From Hyphomicrobiales bacterium (GTDB taxonomy: Bacteria > Pseudomonadota > Alphaproteobacteria > Rhizobiales > Rhizobiaceae): a DNA stretch of 60,810 nt. Positions 1 through 6,985 of the stretch are shown here, one piece after another. The notes beneath the pieces were generated by a model. It did not search any database and had not been told where the DNA came from. It saw only the letters and a list, made by a program, of their open reading frames with translations. The stretch is from contig UCCS01000060.1 in NCBI GenBank assembly GCA_900470965.1, positions 1 to 60,810 of the forward strand, in the 5' to 3' direction. Position 1 is the stretch's first letter. The number at the start of each line of letters is the position of its first letter. Both the position numbers and the translations under genes were made by a program.

Positions 1-84
1 GCCAAGGCTTCCGTCCAGTGGCTGGATCCGGAAGATGGCGACGACACCACGACGGGTTACTTCCGCCTGCAGCGTTCGTTCTAA
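1..84 (+). CDS. Outer-membrane porin, C-terminal end (partial)
   Basis: Only the last 27 codons and a TAA stop are in the window; the 5' part lies upstream. The peptide ends in GYFRLQRSF. A final phenylalanine after alternating hydrophobic residues is the usual closing strand of an outer-membrane beta-barrel and is typical of rhizobial RopA-like porins. A strong terminator follows 13 bases after the stop, so the gene ends its transcript. The family assignment rests on this short tail only. Confidence 0.6.
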   Translation, partial: AKASVQWLDPEDGDDTTTGYFRLQRSF

Positions 85-96
85 TCTGAACATTGA

Positions 97-126
97 AGAC
101 CCCGGGATCGTATCTCGGGGTTTTTC
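97..126 (+). terminator. Rho-independent terminator of the porin gene
   Basis: CCCCG at 100-104 pairs with CGGGG at 116-120, extended by A99-T121, and is followed at once by a T tract (121-125). It lies just after the porin stop codon. Confidence 0.85.
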
Positions 127-129
127 ATC

Positions 130-268
130 ACAGGCTTCTGGTTTGGTGACCTCCAATTCAGAAGAAAGAGGTCGGTCCGGTTCCCTGCCGGGTCGGCCTC
201 ACCCATCGATACAGAAATCCACTCCTGTAGATGGTTCTGGCTCGCCCTCGGATGAGGGCGAGCTTTTT
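130..268 (+). ncRNA. Candidate small RNA ending in its own terminator
   Basis: A second plus-strand terminator (240-268) has no gene in front of it, although the porin transcript should already have ended near 126. Between the two, CTTCTG (135-140) can pair with CAGAAG (159-164), and GACCTC (148-153) with GAGGTC (168-173). The two stems interleave, as in an H-type pseudoknot or two exclusive folds. No convincing promoter was found, so this is only a candidate. Confidence 0.2.
240..268 (+). terminator. Strong orphan rho-independent terminator
   Basis: A perfect 10-bp stem, GCTCGCCCTC (240-249) with GAGGGCGAGC (254-263), closes on a GGAT loop and is followed by TTTTT (264-268). The T tract shows that it acts on plus-strand transcripts, yet no coding region precedes it. 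Confidence 0.75.
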
Positions 269-467
269 ACTTGACGGGGTCTGGACTGTCCGACGGGTGG
301 GGTCTTCGTCGGTGGCTGAGAATCTTAAGAACCCAACCGCCGATTTCCTTCGAGAGAGAATTGCAGCCGGTAACGTAACGGTCGCTCTGGTTGCAGATCG
401 CGCGCCTGTCCTGGCGGACAGAGCGATTGCCGCCGCTTTCGTACTTCGGTACGAGATCGCTACGCGC
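269..467. other. Non-coding stretch with several small hairpins
   Basis: I see no credible gene here. The sequence can fold into CTGTCC/GGACAG (406-411 with 416-421), an exclusive 8-bp alternative TCGCTCTG/CAGAGCGA (382-389 with 419-426), and TCGTAC-TTCG-GTACGA (440-455). They lie 3' of the DoxX-like gene on the minus strand and may form the end of its message, but none has a T tract on that strand. Confidence 0.3.
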
Positions 468-842
468 TCAGACCATATTCAGCGGTATCAACTGGCGCAG
501 TCTCGGATCGCGCAGATACAGGCCACCCCAGGCGGCAATGCCGAGAAGCAGGCAGATGATCTGGGGAGGCGTAAAAAACTCACCCAGACGGAAGTGCGTG
601 CAGATGGCGCCGCCGAGAAAACCGGTTACCAGTATCGCACCAAGGAAGGCTGTTTTCGGAACAGCATAAAGGATCGCGCAGATCGCAATGATAATGCCGA
701 GCGCCGGAGCGAGATTAACTGGGAAACCGGTTGCTTCCATTTCTGCCCTTATGAAATCAGGTGCAAAAAGGTTGGTAGCCGCATCGGCAAGAAGCAGAAC
801 AACAACTGCCGCTGACAGAATTCGCCCAATCCAGATCGACAT
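468..842 (-). CDS. DoxX-like family membrane protein
   Basis: A 124-residue hydrophobic protein with about four membrane helices, at roughly residues 5-25, 45-65, 70-90 and 95-115. The segment GFLGGAICTHFRLG between the third and fourth helices is typical of the DoxX-like (DoxX_2) family, small inner-membrane proteins of mostly unknown function. The ATG at 842 has GAAGAGG 8 bases upstream. It stands alone between the GntR gene and the non-coding stretch at 85-467. The family is well supported; no substrate or partner can be inferred. Confidence 0.8.
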   Translation of the reverse strand: MSIWIGRILSAAVVVLLLADAATNLFAPDFIRAEMEATGFPVNLAPALGIIIAICAILYAVPKTAFLGAILVTGFLGGAICTHFRLGEFFTPPQIICLLLGIAAWGGLYLRDPRLRQLIPLNMV

Positions 843-1017
843 TATCGCTGCCTCTTCAATTGCCGGTCTCAGTCCGACTTATGGTGTGGTCTGGATGTTG
901 TCAATTCGGCATCAACCTCGCAATCGAGGATTTGGTCCTCCACGACCGATCACGTCTGCAGTTCCAAACGTTACGGTCATGATTGCCGCCTTACGCAGTC
1001 TGTGCTGGCCGTGGCAA

Positions 1018-1734
1018 CTATTTCTCTCTCGCCGAGGCAAAAACGACGCTGGCATCGCTGACGATTTCCACATGCAAATAGGCTGCCTTTGCAGCGGCTG
1101 CACCATCTGCCCGCATGATCGCAGTCACGATCATATCGTGCTCATCATAGGATTTCGCGAGCCGACCCGGCAGCCGGAACTGCGCGCGGCGGAAGGGCGC
1201 GAGCCGGGCCCGGCTCTGGGTTACCAGCTCATAGATATGCTCGTTATGCGCACCGCGATAGAGCCGCGTGTGGAACTCGGTATTGTGAACAGCATAGTCC
1301 TCTTCCGCACCCTGATGCACGAGGCGAGCGGAAGCGCGATGTTCGATTTCCAGCATGCGCCGCTCGTCAACCGTCATCCGCTCGGCGGCCAAACGCGCGC
1401 AGACCCCTTCGAGCTCCGCCATCGCCTCAAACATCGAATGCAGATAGGTCTCGGTTACGTTGGTGACGAGAGCGCTACGGTTCGGCTCGCGATCGACGAG
1501 CCCCATTGCGCCGAGTTCGCGAAGCGCCTCGCGCACCGGCGTGCGCGACACTTCGAAACGGGCCGCGAGCGAGATCTCGTCAAGCTTATCGCCTGGCAGC
1601 ATCTGCCCGGTCACGATCATATCGGCAATAGCCCGCACCATCTGCTCGACAGTCGTTCCTGCCCTGATGATCTCTCTGCGCCTGACCTGCTTCAAGGAAT
1701 GATTCTGCCCATTGACGAATGCATACACATGCAT
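1018..1734 (-). CDS. GntR-family (FCD type) transcriptional regulator
   Basis: About 238 residues. An N-terminal winged helix (about 25-95) contains GDKLDEISLAARFEVSRTPV and REALRELGAMGLV. The C-terminal all-helical FCD ligand domain carries the HNTEFHTRLYRGAHN segment with histidines expected to bind metal. The gene diverges from the BMP/biuret operon, which it probably controls. The ATG at 1734 has no ribosome-binding site and sits inside the palindrome 1718-1735. A TTG at 1695 with GGGCAG 9 bases upstream would leave that palindrome in the promoter, so the true start may be 1695. Ligand unknown; biuret or a related ureide is a reasonable guess from context. Confidence 0.88.
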   Translation of the reverse strand: MHVYAFVNGQNHSLKQVRRREIIRAGTTVEQMVRAIADMIVTGQMLPGDKLDEISLAARFEVSRTPVREALRELGAMGLVDREPNRSALVTNVTETYLHSMFEAMAELEGVCARLAAERMTVDERRMLEIEHRASARLVHQGAEEDYAVHNTEFHTRLYRGAHNEHIYELVTQSRARLAPFRRAQFRLPGRLAKSYDEHDMIVTAIMRADGAAAAKAAYLHVEIVSDASVVFASAREK

Positions 1735-1735
1735 T
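1718..1735. promoter_or_regulatory. Palindromic operator candidate for the GntR regulator
   Basis: AATGCAT-ACAC-ATGCATT is a perfect 7-bp inverted repeat with a 4-base spacer at the GntR gene start. It contains TGCATACAC, which recurs at 1892 and 1972 before the divergent operon. It resembles the short A/T-flanked palindromes bound by FCD-type GntR proteins and probably mediates autoregulation. Confidence 0.5.
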
Positions 1736-1889
1736 GTTGACGCCGCAAAGTCAAATATAGCTGCAACTCATTGTTTTAATAAAGAAACGTACTGGCCGAT
1801 GCGCCGCCACACAGTACGCAGAAGCATCTGACGCCGAAATTAGCTAATTTTATAGTCTCTGCATAGTTTTTAATCTTACGTGGCTAAAA

Positions 1890-1905
1890 ATTGCATACAC
1901 TTTTC
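1890..1905 (+). repeat. Direct repeat ATTGCATACACTTTTC, copy 1 (operator candidate)
   Basis: This 16-base sequence is repeated exactly at 1970-1985, 80 bp away, and its TGCATACAC core also occurs in the palindrome at 1718-1735. It lies in the divergent promoter region between the GntR gene and the biuret operon, so it is probably a regulator-binding site. Confidence 0.5.
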
Positions 1906-1969
1906 TGCAGCGTTTTGCATGGCCCCGAACATTTCCAATGTATTCAATGGAATAAAATCTGGCACGGTC

Positions 1970-1985
1970 ATTGCATACACTTTTC
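1970..1985 (+). repeat. Direct repeat ATTGCATACACTTTTC, copy 2 (operator candidate)
   Basis: Exact second copy of the 1890-1905 sequence, ending 45 bases before the ATG of the BMP binding-protein gene. At this distance it probably overlaps the promoter or transcript start, where bound repressor would block transcription. Confidence 0.5.
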
Positions 1986-2030
1986 CGTAATCGATTGAAC
2001 CGGCAAAACCGCCGCAAGAGGAGCATTCTG

Positions 2031-3158
2031 ATGACCAAACTCCTTTCCATGAACCGTCGCCATTTCCTTCAGGCTTCTGCTGCTACCGCCCTGGTCGGCG
2101 CAGCTCCCGGCTTCCTCTCCTCGCCTGCACTTGCGCAGACTGCGCTGACCGTTGGCTTCATCTATGTCGGCCCGAAGGATGACTATGGCTATAACCAGTC
2201 GCACGCCGAGGGCGCTGCAGTCGTCAAGGCGCTACCGGGCATTACTGTCGTCGAAGAAGAAAATGTGCCGGAGACCGTCGACGTCCAGAAAACGATGGAA
2301 TCGATGATCAATCTCGATGGCGCGACCCTGCTGTTCCCGACCTCCTTCGGCTATTTCGACCCGCATATGCTGGCGATGGCCGCCAAATATCCCGATATCC
2401 AGTTCCGCCATTGCGGCGGCCTCTGGCAGGAAGGAAAGAACCCGGCCAATACCGGTTCCTATTTCGGCTATATCTTCCAAGGCCAGTACCTGAACGGCAT
2501 TGCCGCTGGCCATGCGACGAAGAGCAAGAAGATCGGCTTTGTTGCCGCCAAGCCGATCCCGCAGGTTCTGCAGAACATCAACGCCTTCCTGCTCGGCGCG
2601 CGCGCGGTCGATCCGACCATCACCTGCCAGGTGATCTTCACCGGTGAGTGGTCACTCGCCGTCAAGGAAGCAGAAGCCACCAATGCGCTGGTAGATCAGG
2701 GCGCCGACGTCATCACCTGCCACGTCGACAGCCCGAAGGTCGTCGTCGAGACGGCCGCCGGCCGCGGCGCCTTTGTCTGCGGCTATCACGCCAACCAGAG
2801 CCCGCTTGCTCCCGAAAAGTACCTCACCGGCGCGGAATGGGCCTGGGGCAATGTCTACAGCGATTTCGTCAAGAAGGCGCAGGCCGGCGAAAAGCTCGGC
2901 AATTTCGTCCGCGGCGGCCTGAAGGACGGTTTCGTCAAGATGAGCGCACTCGGACCCAGTATTGCCGAGACGGGTCGCAAGGCTTTCGAAGCCACCCACG
3001 CCGAGATGATGAAGGGCGGCTTCTCGGTCTTCAAGGGTCCACTGAAGGACAATAAGGGCAATTCCGTCGTGACCGCCGACAAGAGCTACGCCGAAGACGC
3101 GATCGAGCTCGAGAGCATGAATTATCTGGTCGAGGGTGTCGTCGGGTCCACAGCGTAA
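2031..3158 (+). CDS. BMP-family ABC transporter substrate-binding protein
   Basis: A 375-residue periplasmic binding protein and first gene of the operon. The N-terminus has a twin-arginine signal (NRRHFLQ, about residues 8-14) followed by a hydrophobic stretch and an ALAQ cleavage site near residue 36. The mature part starts LTVGFIYVGPKDDYGYNQSH, the standard opening of the BMP/PnrA/Med family, whose members bind nucleosides or related N-heterocycles. ATG 2031 has GAGGAG 8 bases upstream. With two BMP-type permeases and a fused ATPase in the same operon as biuret hydrolase, it probably captures biuret, triuret or another ureide. That substrate is inference from context. Confidence 0.9.
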   Translation: MTKLLSMNRRHFLQASAATALVGAAPGFLSSPALAQTALTVGFIYVGPKDDYGYNQSHAEGAAVVKALPGITVVEEENVPETVDVQKTMESMINLDGATLLFPTSFGYFDPHMLAMAAKYPDIQFRHCGGLWQEGKNPANTGSYFGYIFQGQYLNGIAAGHATKSKKIGFVAAKPIPQVLQNINAFLLGARAVDPTITCQVIFTGEWSLAVKEAEATNALVDQGADVITCHVDSPKVVVETAAGRGAFVCGYHANQSPLAPEKYLTGAEWAWGNVYSDFVKKAQAGEKLGNFVRGGLKDGFVKMSALGPSIAETGRKAFEATHAEMMKGGFSVFKGPLKDNKGNSVVTADKSYAEDAIELESMNYLVEGVVGSTA

Positions 3159-3178
3159 ACCGGCAAGGGAGAAGCGCC

Positions 3179-4309
3179 ATGACTGTCCAGGCCAATGATC
3201 CCGCAATATCAGTCCCTTCCGAGAAATCGGCGTCGCTGCGCCCCTTCCTAGAATGGATCGCGCGACATGCCGAACCTGTTGTCATCGGCCTTGTGGCCAT
3301 CCTGATCGGTCTTGCGCTCTTCTCCCTCTTCATCCTGGCGATCGGCAAATCGCCAGCGATGCTCTTCCAGCTCATGTATACCGGCGGCTTCGGCAGCTGG
3401 TTTTCGGTGCAGAACAGCTTAAGTCGTGCCGCACCCCTTCTCCTGACGGCACTCTGCGTCGCCCTGCCCGCCCGCCTCGGCCTCGTCATCATCGGCGGGG
3501 AAGGAGCGGTCGTGCTGGGCGGCGTTGCCGCCGCGGCCATGGCCATGCCGCTTGCCGGCACCGCGCCTGTTTTCCTGACCCTCATTCTCATGGGCATTGC
3601 CGCCATGGTGGTCGGCGGCATCTGGATCGGCCTAGCCGGTTTCCTGCGGCACTATCGCGGCGTCAACGAGACGATCTCGTCGCTGCTGCTCTCCTATATC
3701 GCCATCGCCCTGATGAACCAGTTCGTCGAAGGGCCGCTGCGTGATCCTGCCAGCCTCAACAAACCTTCGACCACGCCGCTGCCGCCAGAATATATGCTCG
3801 GCAACATCCCGGGCATGGACGTGCATTGGGGCCTCGTCATCGGCATTGTCGCCTGTATCCTCTCCTGGATCCTGATCGAGGTGACGAGCTACGGCTTTGC
3901 GGCCCGCATCGCCGGCGGCAATGTACGCGCCGCCCAGATCCAGGGCCTGCCAGTCGGCAGGCTAATCGTCGGCTTCACCGCGATCGCCGGCAGTTTTGCA
4001 GGCCTCGCCGGCATGGTCGAGGTAGCCGCCGTGCAAGGCAGCGCCAATGCTTCGCTTGCCGCAGGTTACGGTTACACCGGCATCCTCGTCGCCTTCCTCG
4101 CCCGGCACAATCCGCTGGCAATCATCCCGGTCGCGATCCTGCTCGGCGGCATCGATGCCTCGGGCGGCCTCATCCAGCGCCGCATGGGCCTGCCGGATGC
4201 CACCGTTCTGGTGCTGCAGGGCACGCTCTTCATCGTCATTCTCTTCTGCGAGACCTTCTATGGCCGCTTCAAGATCTTCAATCCCGACCTCTGGAAAAGG
4301 AGCCTCTGA
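3179..4309 (+). CDS. ABC transporter permease (BMP/nucleoside type), first subunit
   Basis: A 376-residue inner-membrane protein with about eight to ten hydrophobic helices after a polar N-terminal 30 residues. It contains GLVIIGGEGAVVLGGVAAAAMAM and the RHYRGVNETISSLLLSYIA loop, matching the larger permease of BMP-type importers (YufP/NupP group). It starts 20 bases after the binding-protein gene with GGGAGAAG as ribosome-binding site, and its TGA overlaps the next ATG (TGATG), so the two permeases are translationally coupled. Confidence 0.9.
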   Translation: MTVQANDPAISVPSEKSASLRPFLEWIARHAEPVVIGLVAILIGLALFSLFILAIGKSPAMLFQLMYTGGFGSWFSVQNSLSRAAPLLLTALCVALPARLGLVIIGGEGAVVLGGVAAAAMAMPLAGTAPVFLTLILMGIAAMVVGGIWIGLAGFLRHYRGVNETISSLLLSYIAIALMNQFVEGPLRDPASLNKPSTTPLPPEYMLGNIPGMDVHWGLVIGIVACILSWILIEVTSYGFAARIAGGNVRAAQIQGLPVGRLIVGFTAIAGSFAGLAGMVEVAAVQGSANASLAAGYGYTGILVAFLARHNPLAIIPVAILLGGIDASGGLIQRRMGLPDATVLVLQGTLFIVILFCETFYGRFKIFNPDLWKRSL

Positions 4310-5235
4310 TGGAAGAGACAGGTATCGGCATATGGGGCGTGCCCCTCGGCATCCTCGCAGGCGCCATCCGCGTTTCCACGCCGTTCATTTTCGTCAGCCT
4401 CGGCGAGACCATCACCGAGCGCTCCGGCCGCATCAATCTCGGCCTTGAAGGCACACTCGTCTTCGGCGCGATGACGGCTTACGCCGTTGCCGTCATGAGC
4501 AATTCGCCCTGGCTCGGCGTGCTGGCGGCCATGGCGACGGGTGGGGTCTTCGGCCTTGTGCATGGCTGGATCTGCAAATGGCCTAAGGTCAACGATATCG
4601 CGATCGGCATCGCCATGATGCAGTTCGGGCTCGGTCTTGCCTTCTTTCTCGGCAAGCCCTTCATCCAGCCGGCAGCCCCGCACCTGCCTGCAATCCCCTT
4701 GGGTTTCTGGTCCAGCATGCCCCAGATCCAGGCGGCGCTGAATATCAATGTACTCTTCCTGCTTGGCGCGGCACTCGCCTTCATACTCTGGTGGGCCTTC
4801 AAGAACACCCGTGTCGGCCTGATCCTGCGCGTCGTCGGCGACAGCACTGATGCCGCACGCGCCATGGGCATCAATCCTGATCGCGTCCGCCTGCTGGCAA
4901 CGGCCGTCGGCGGTTCGCTGGCGGCAATCGGCGGCGCCTATCTGTCGCTCTATTATCCCGGCTCCTGGAATGAGGGCATTTCCTCCGGCCAGGGCCTGAT
5001 GGCCGTCGCACTCGTCATCTTCGCCCGCTGGAACCCGATCGGCTGCTTCCTCGCCGCTCTGCTCTTCGGCGGCGCTGGTGCGCTCGGGCCGGCACTGCAA
5101 TCGGTCGGCGTCACGCAGGGCTACTACCTTTTCTACGCCGCTCCCTACGTGCTGACCCTGGTCATCATGATTGCGACGTCCTCGCCGACACGTTCGCTCG
5201 CCGGTGCACCCGGCGCGCTTTCCCTGACGAAATAA
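4309..5235 (+). CDS. ABC transporter permease (BMP/nucleoside type), second subunit
   Basis: A 308-residue permease of the YufQ/NupQ type. The early motif FVSLGETITERSGRINLGLEGTLVFGA is diagnostic, as is VGDSTDAARAMGINPDRVR before the last helices. The ATG at 4309 shares a base with the stop of the first permease gene. With that partner it should form the membrane channel for the ligand delivered by the BMP binding protein, powered by the ATPase at 6982. A longer open frame extends upstream, but homology begins only at MEETGIG. Confidence 0.9.
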   Translation: MEETGIGIWGVPLGILAGAIRVSTPFIFVSLGETITERSGRINLGLEGTLVFGAMTAYAVAVMSNSPWLGVLAAMATGGVFGLVHGWICKWPKVNDIAIGIAMMQFGLGLAFFLGKPFIQPAAPHLPAIPLGFWSSMPQIQAALNINVLFLLGAALAFILWWAFKNTRVGLILRVVGDSTDAARAMGINPDRVRLLATAVGGSLAAIGGAYLSLYYPGSWNEGISSGQGLMAVALVIFARWNPIGCFLAALLFGGAGALGPALQSVGVTQGYYLFYAAPYVLTLVIMIATSSPTRSLAGAPGALSLTK

Positions 5236-5254
5236 GCGTGAAAGGAGCCAAGCC

Positions 5255-6271
5255 ATGAACGGTCTCGGCGGATTGAACAAGTCGGAACATGGCGTCGGCA
5301 TCGGCCTTGTGCAGCTGCAGCTTCCGGTCACCGTGACAACGGAAGACCTTACGCGCCAGACGCAGGTCATCGTCGAACTCGTTGCCAAGGCGCGGCGCAA
5401 CCAGCCGGGCATGGATCTGGTCGTCTTTCCGGAATATGCCCTGCACGGCCTGTCGATGGATATTAATCCGGAGATCATGTGCACGCTCGACGGGCCGGAG
5501 GTCGCAGCCTTCAAGAAGGCCTGCAGGGAGAACGCGATCTGGGGCTGCTTCTCGATCATGGAGCTGAACCCTGATGGCATGCCCTATAATTCCGGTATCA
5601 TCATCGACGACAAGGGCGAGCTGACGCTCTACTACCGCAAGATGCACCCCTGGGTGCCTGTCGAACCCTGGGAGCCCGGCAATTTCGGCATTCCCGTTAT
5701 CGACGGGCCGAAAGGCGCCAAGCTCGCGCTCATCATTTGCCATGACGGGATGTTTCCCGAGATGGCGCGCGAATGCGCCTACAAAGGCGCGGAAATCATG
5801 ATCCGCACGGCCGGCTATACGGCACCGATCTGCGAAAGCTGGAAATTCACCAACCAGTCTAACGCCTTCTGCAATCTCATGGTCACGGCGAGCGTCTGCA
5901 TGTGCGGCTCGGACGGCACCTTCGATTCGATGGGCGAAGGTATGATCTGCAATTTCGACGGCTCGATCATCGCCCATGGCACCTCCGGCCGGGTCAACGA
6001 GATCATCACCGCCGAAGTGCGTCCCGATCTCGTGCGCGAAGCCCGCCTCGGCTGGGGTGTCGAAAACAACATCTACCAGTTCGGCCATCGTGGCTATGTG
6101 GCTGTGGCCGGCGGCGCGGGCGACGCGCCCTATTCCTACATGCACGACCTCATCGCCGGCAAATACCGCCTTCCCTGGGAAGATCAGGTGAAGGTCACGG
6201 ATGGCACATCGTGCGGCTTCGACAAGCCGGCGCGCCGCTACGGCGAAACATTCAAACTCGCGGGTGAATAG
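5255..6271 (+). CDS. amiF: Formamidase (nitrilase superfamily)
   Basis: A 338-residue cytoplasmic amidase. The nitrilase triad is visible as Glu60 (VVFPEYALHG), Lys129 (YYRKMHPW) and Cys162 (IICHDGMFPE). Segments such as CNFDGS, WGVENNIYQFGHRGYVA and the end KYRLPWEDQVKVTDG match Helicobacter-type formamidase AmiF (formamide to formate and ammonia) closely along the whole length. It is embedded between the permease and biuret hydrolase genes. Its true substrate may be another small amide formed during ureide breakdown: no allophanate hydrolase is present nearby, so a role on a carbamoyl product is possible but unproven. ATG 5255 follows AAAGGAG. Confidence 0.88.
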   Translation: MNGLGGLNKSEHGVGIGLVQLQLPVTVTTEDLTRQTQVIVELVAKARRNQPGMDLVVFPEYALHGLSMDINPEIMCTLDGPEVAAFKKACRENAIWGCFSIMELNPDGMPYNSGIIIDDKGELTLYYRKMHPWVPVEPWEPGNFGIPVIDGPKGAKLALIICHDGMFPEMARECAYKGAEIMIRTAGYTAPICESWKFTNQSNAFCNLMVTASVCMCGSDGTFDSMGEGMICNFDGSIIAHGTSGRVNEIITAEVRPDLVREARLGWGVENNIYQFGHRGYVAVAGGAGDAPYSYMHDLIAGKYRLPWEDQVKVTDGTSCGFDKPARRYGETFKLAGE

Positions 6272-6283
6272 GAGAAGAAGACG

Positions 6284-6985
6284 ATGGACGCCATGGTCGA
6301 GACCAAAGGACATTATGTCGACGCCGATCCCTATGCCTGGCCCTATAATGGCGCCCTGCGGCCGGACAATACCGCGCTCATCATCATCGACATGCAGACG
6401 GATTTCTGTGGCAAGGGCGGCTATGTCGATCACATGGGCTACGACCTGTCGCTGGTGCAGGCGCCCATTGAGCCGATCAGGAAGGTGCTCGCAGCCATGC
6501 GGGCCAAGGGCTACCACATCATCCACACACGCGAAGGCCATCGCCCTGATCTTGCCGACCTGCCGGCCAACAAGCGCTGGCGCTCACAGCGCATCGGCGC
6601 TGGTATCGGCGATCCAGGCCCGTGCGGGCGCATCCTGACCCGAGGCGAACCCGGCTGGGACATCATTCCGGAACTCTACCCTATCGAAGGTGAGACGATC
6701 ATCGACAAGCCCGGCAAGGGTTCCTTCTGCGCGACCGATCTGGAACTGATCCTCAACCAGAAGCGTATCGAGAACATCATCCTGACCGGCATCACGACCG
6801 ACGTCTGTGTCTCCACCACCATGCGCGAGGCGAATGACCGCGGCTATGAGTGCCTGCTTCTGGAAGACTGCTGCGGCGCGACCGACTATGGCAACCACCT
6901 AGCCGCCATCAAGATGGTCAAGATGCAGGGCGGCGTCTTCGGCTCCGTCTCCAATTCTGAAACGCTTGTGAGCCAGCTGCCATGA
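6284..6985 (+). CDS. biuH: Biuret hydrolase (isochorismatase-like cysteine hydrolase)
   Basis: A 233-residue enzyme of the isochorismatase-like hydrolase family. The triad falls at Asp36 (IIIDMQTDF), Lys142 (DKPGKGSF) and Cys175 (GITTDVCVSTTMREANDRGYE). The numbering, including Cys175, is that known for BiuH of Rhizobium leguminosarum bv. viciae 3841, and the whole sequence reads as a near-identical orthologue. BiuH converts biuret to allophanate and ammonia, a step in cyanuric acid breakdown. No cyanuric acid hydrolase gene lies in this window, so here biuret itself may be the imported nutrient. It starts 12 bases after amiF with an AGGAG site, and its TGA overlaps the ATPase ATG. Confidence 0.92.
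   Translation: MDAMVETKGHYVDADPYAWPYNGALRPDNTALIIIDMQTDFCGKGGYVDHMGYDLSLVQAPIEPIRKVLAAMRAKGYHIIHTREGHRPDLADLPANKRWRSQRIGAGIGDPGPCGRILTRGEPGWDIIPELYPIEGETIIDKPGKGSFCATDLELILNQKRIENIILTGITTDVCVSTTMREANDRGYECLLLEDCCGATDYGNHLAAIKMVKMQGGVFGSVSNSETLVSQLP

Noticed and set aside
231..1740. Long plus-strand open frames (231-815, 688-1740)
   Set aside because: They run antisense to the DoxX-like and GntR genes, have Arg/Ser/His-rich composition and no family features.
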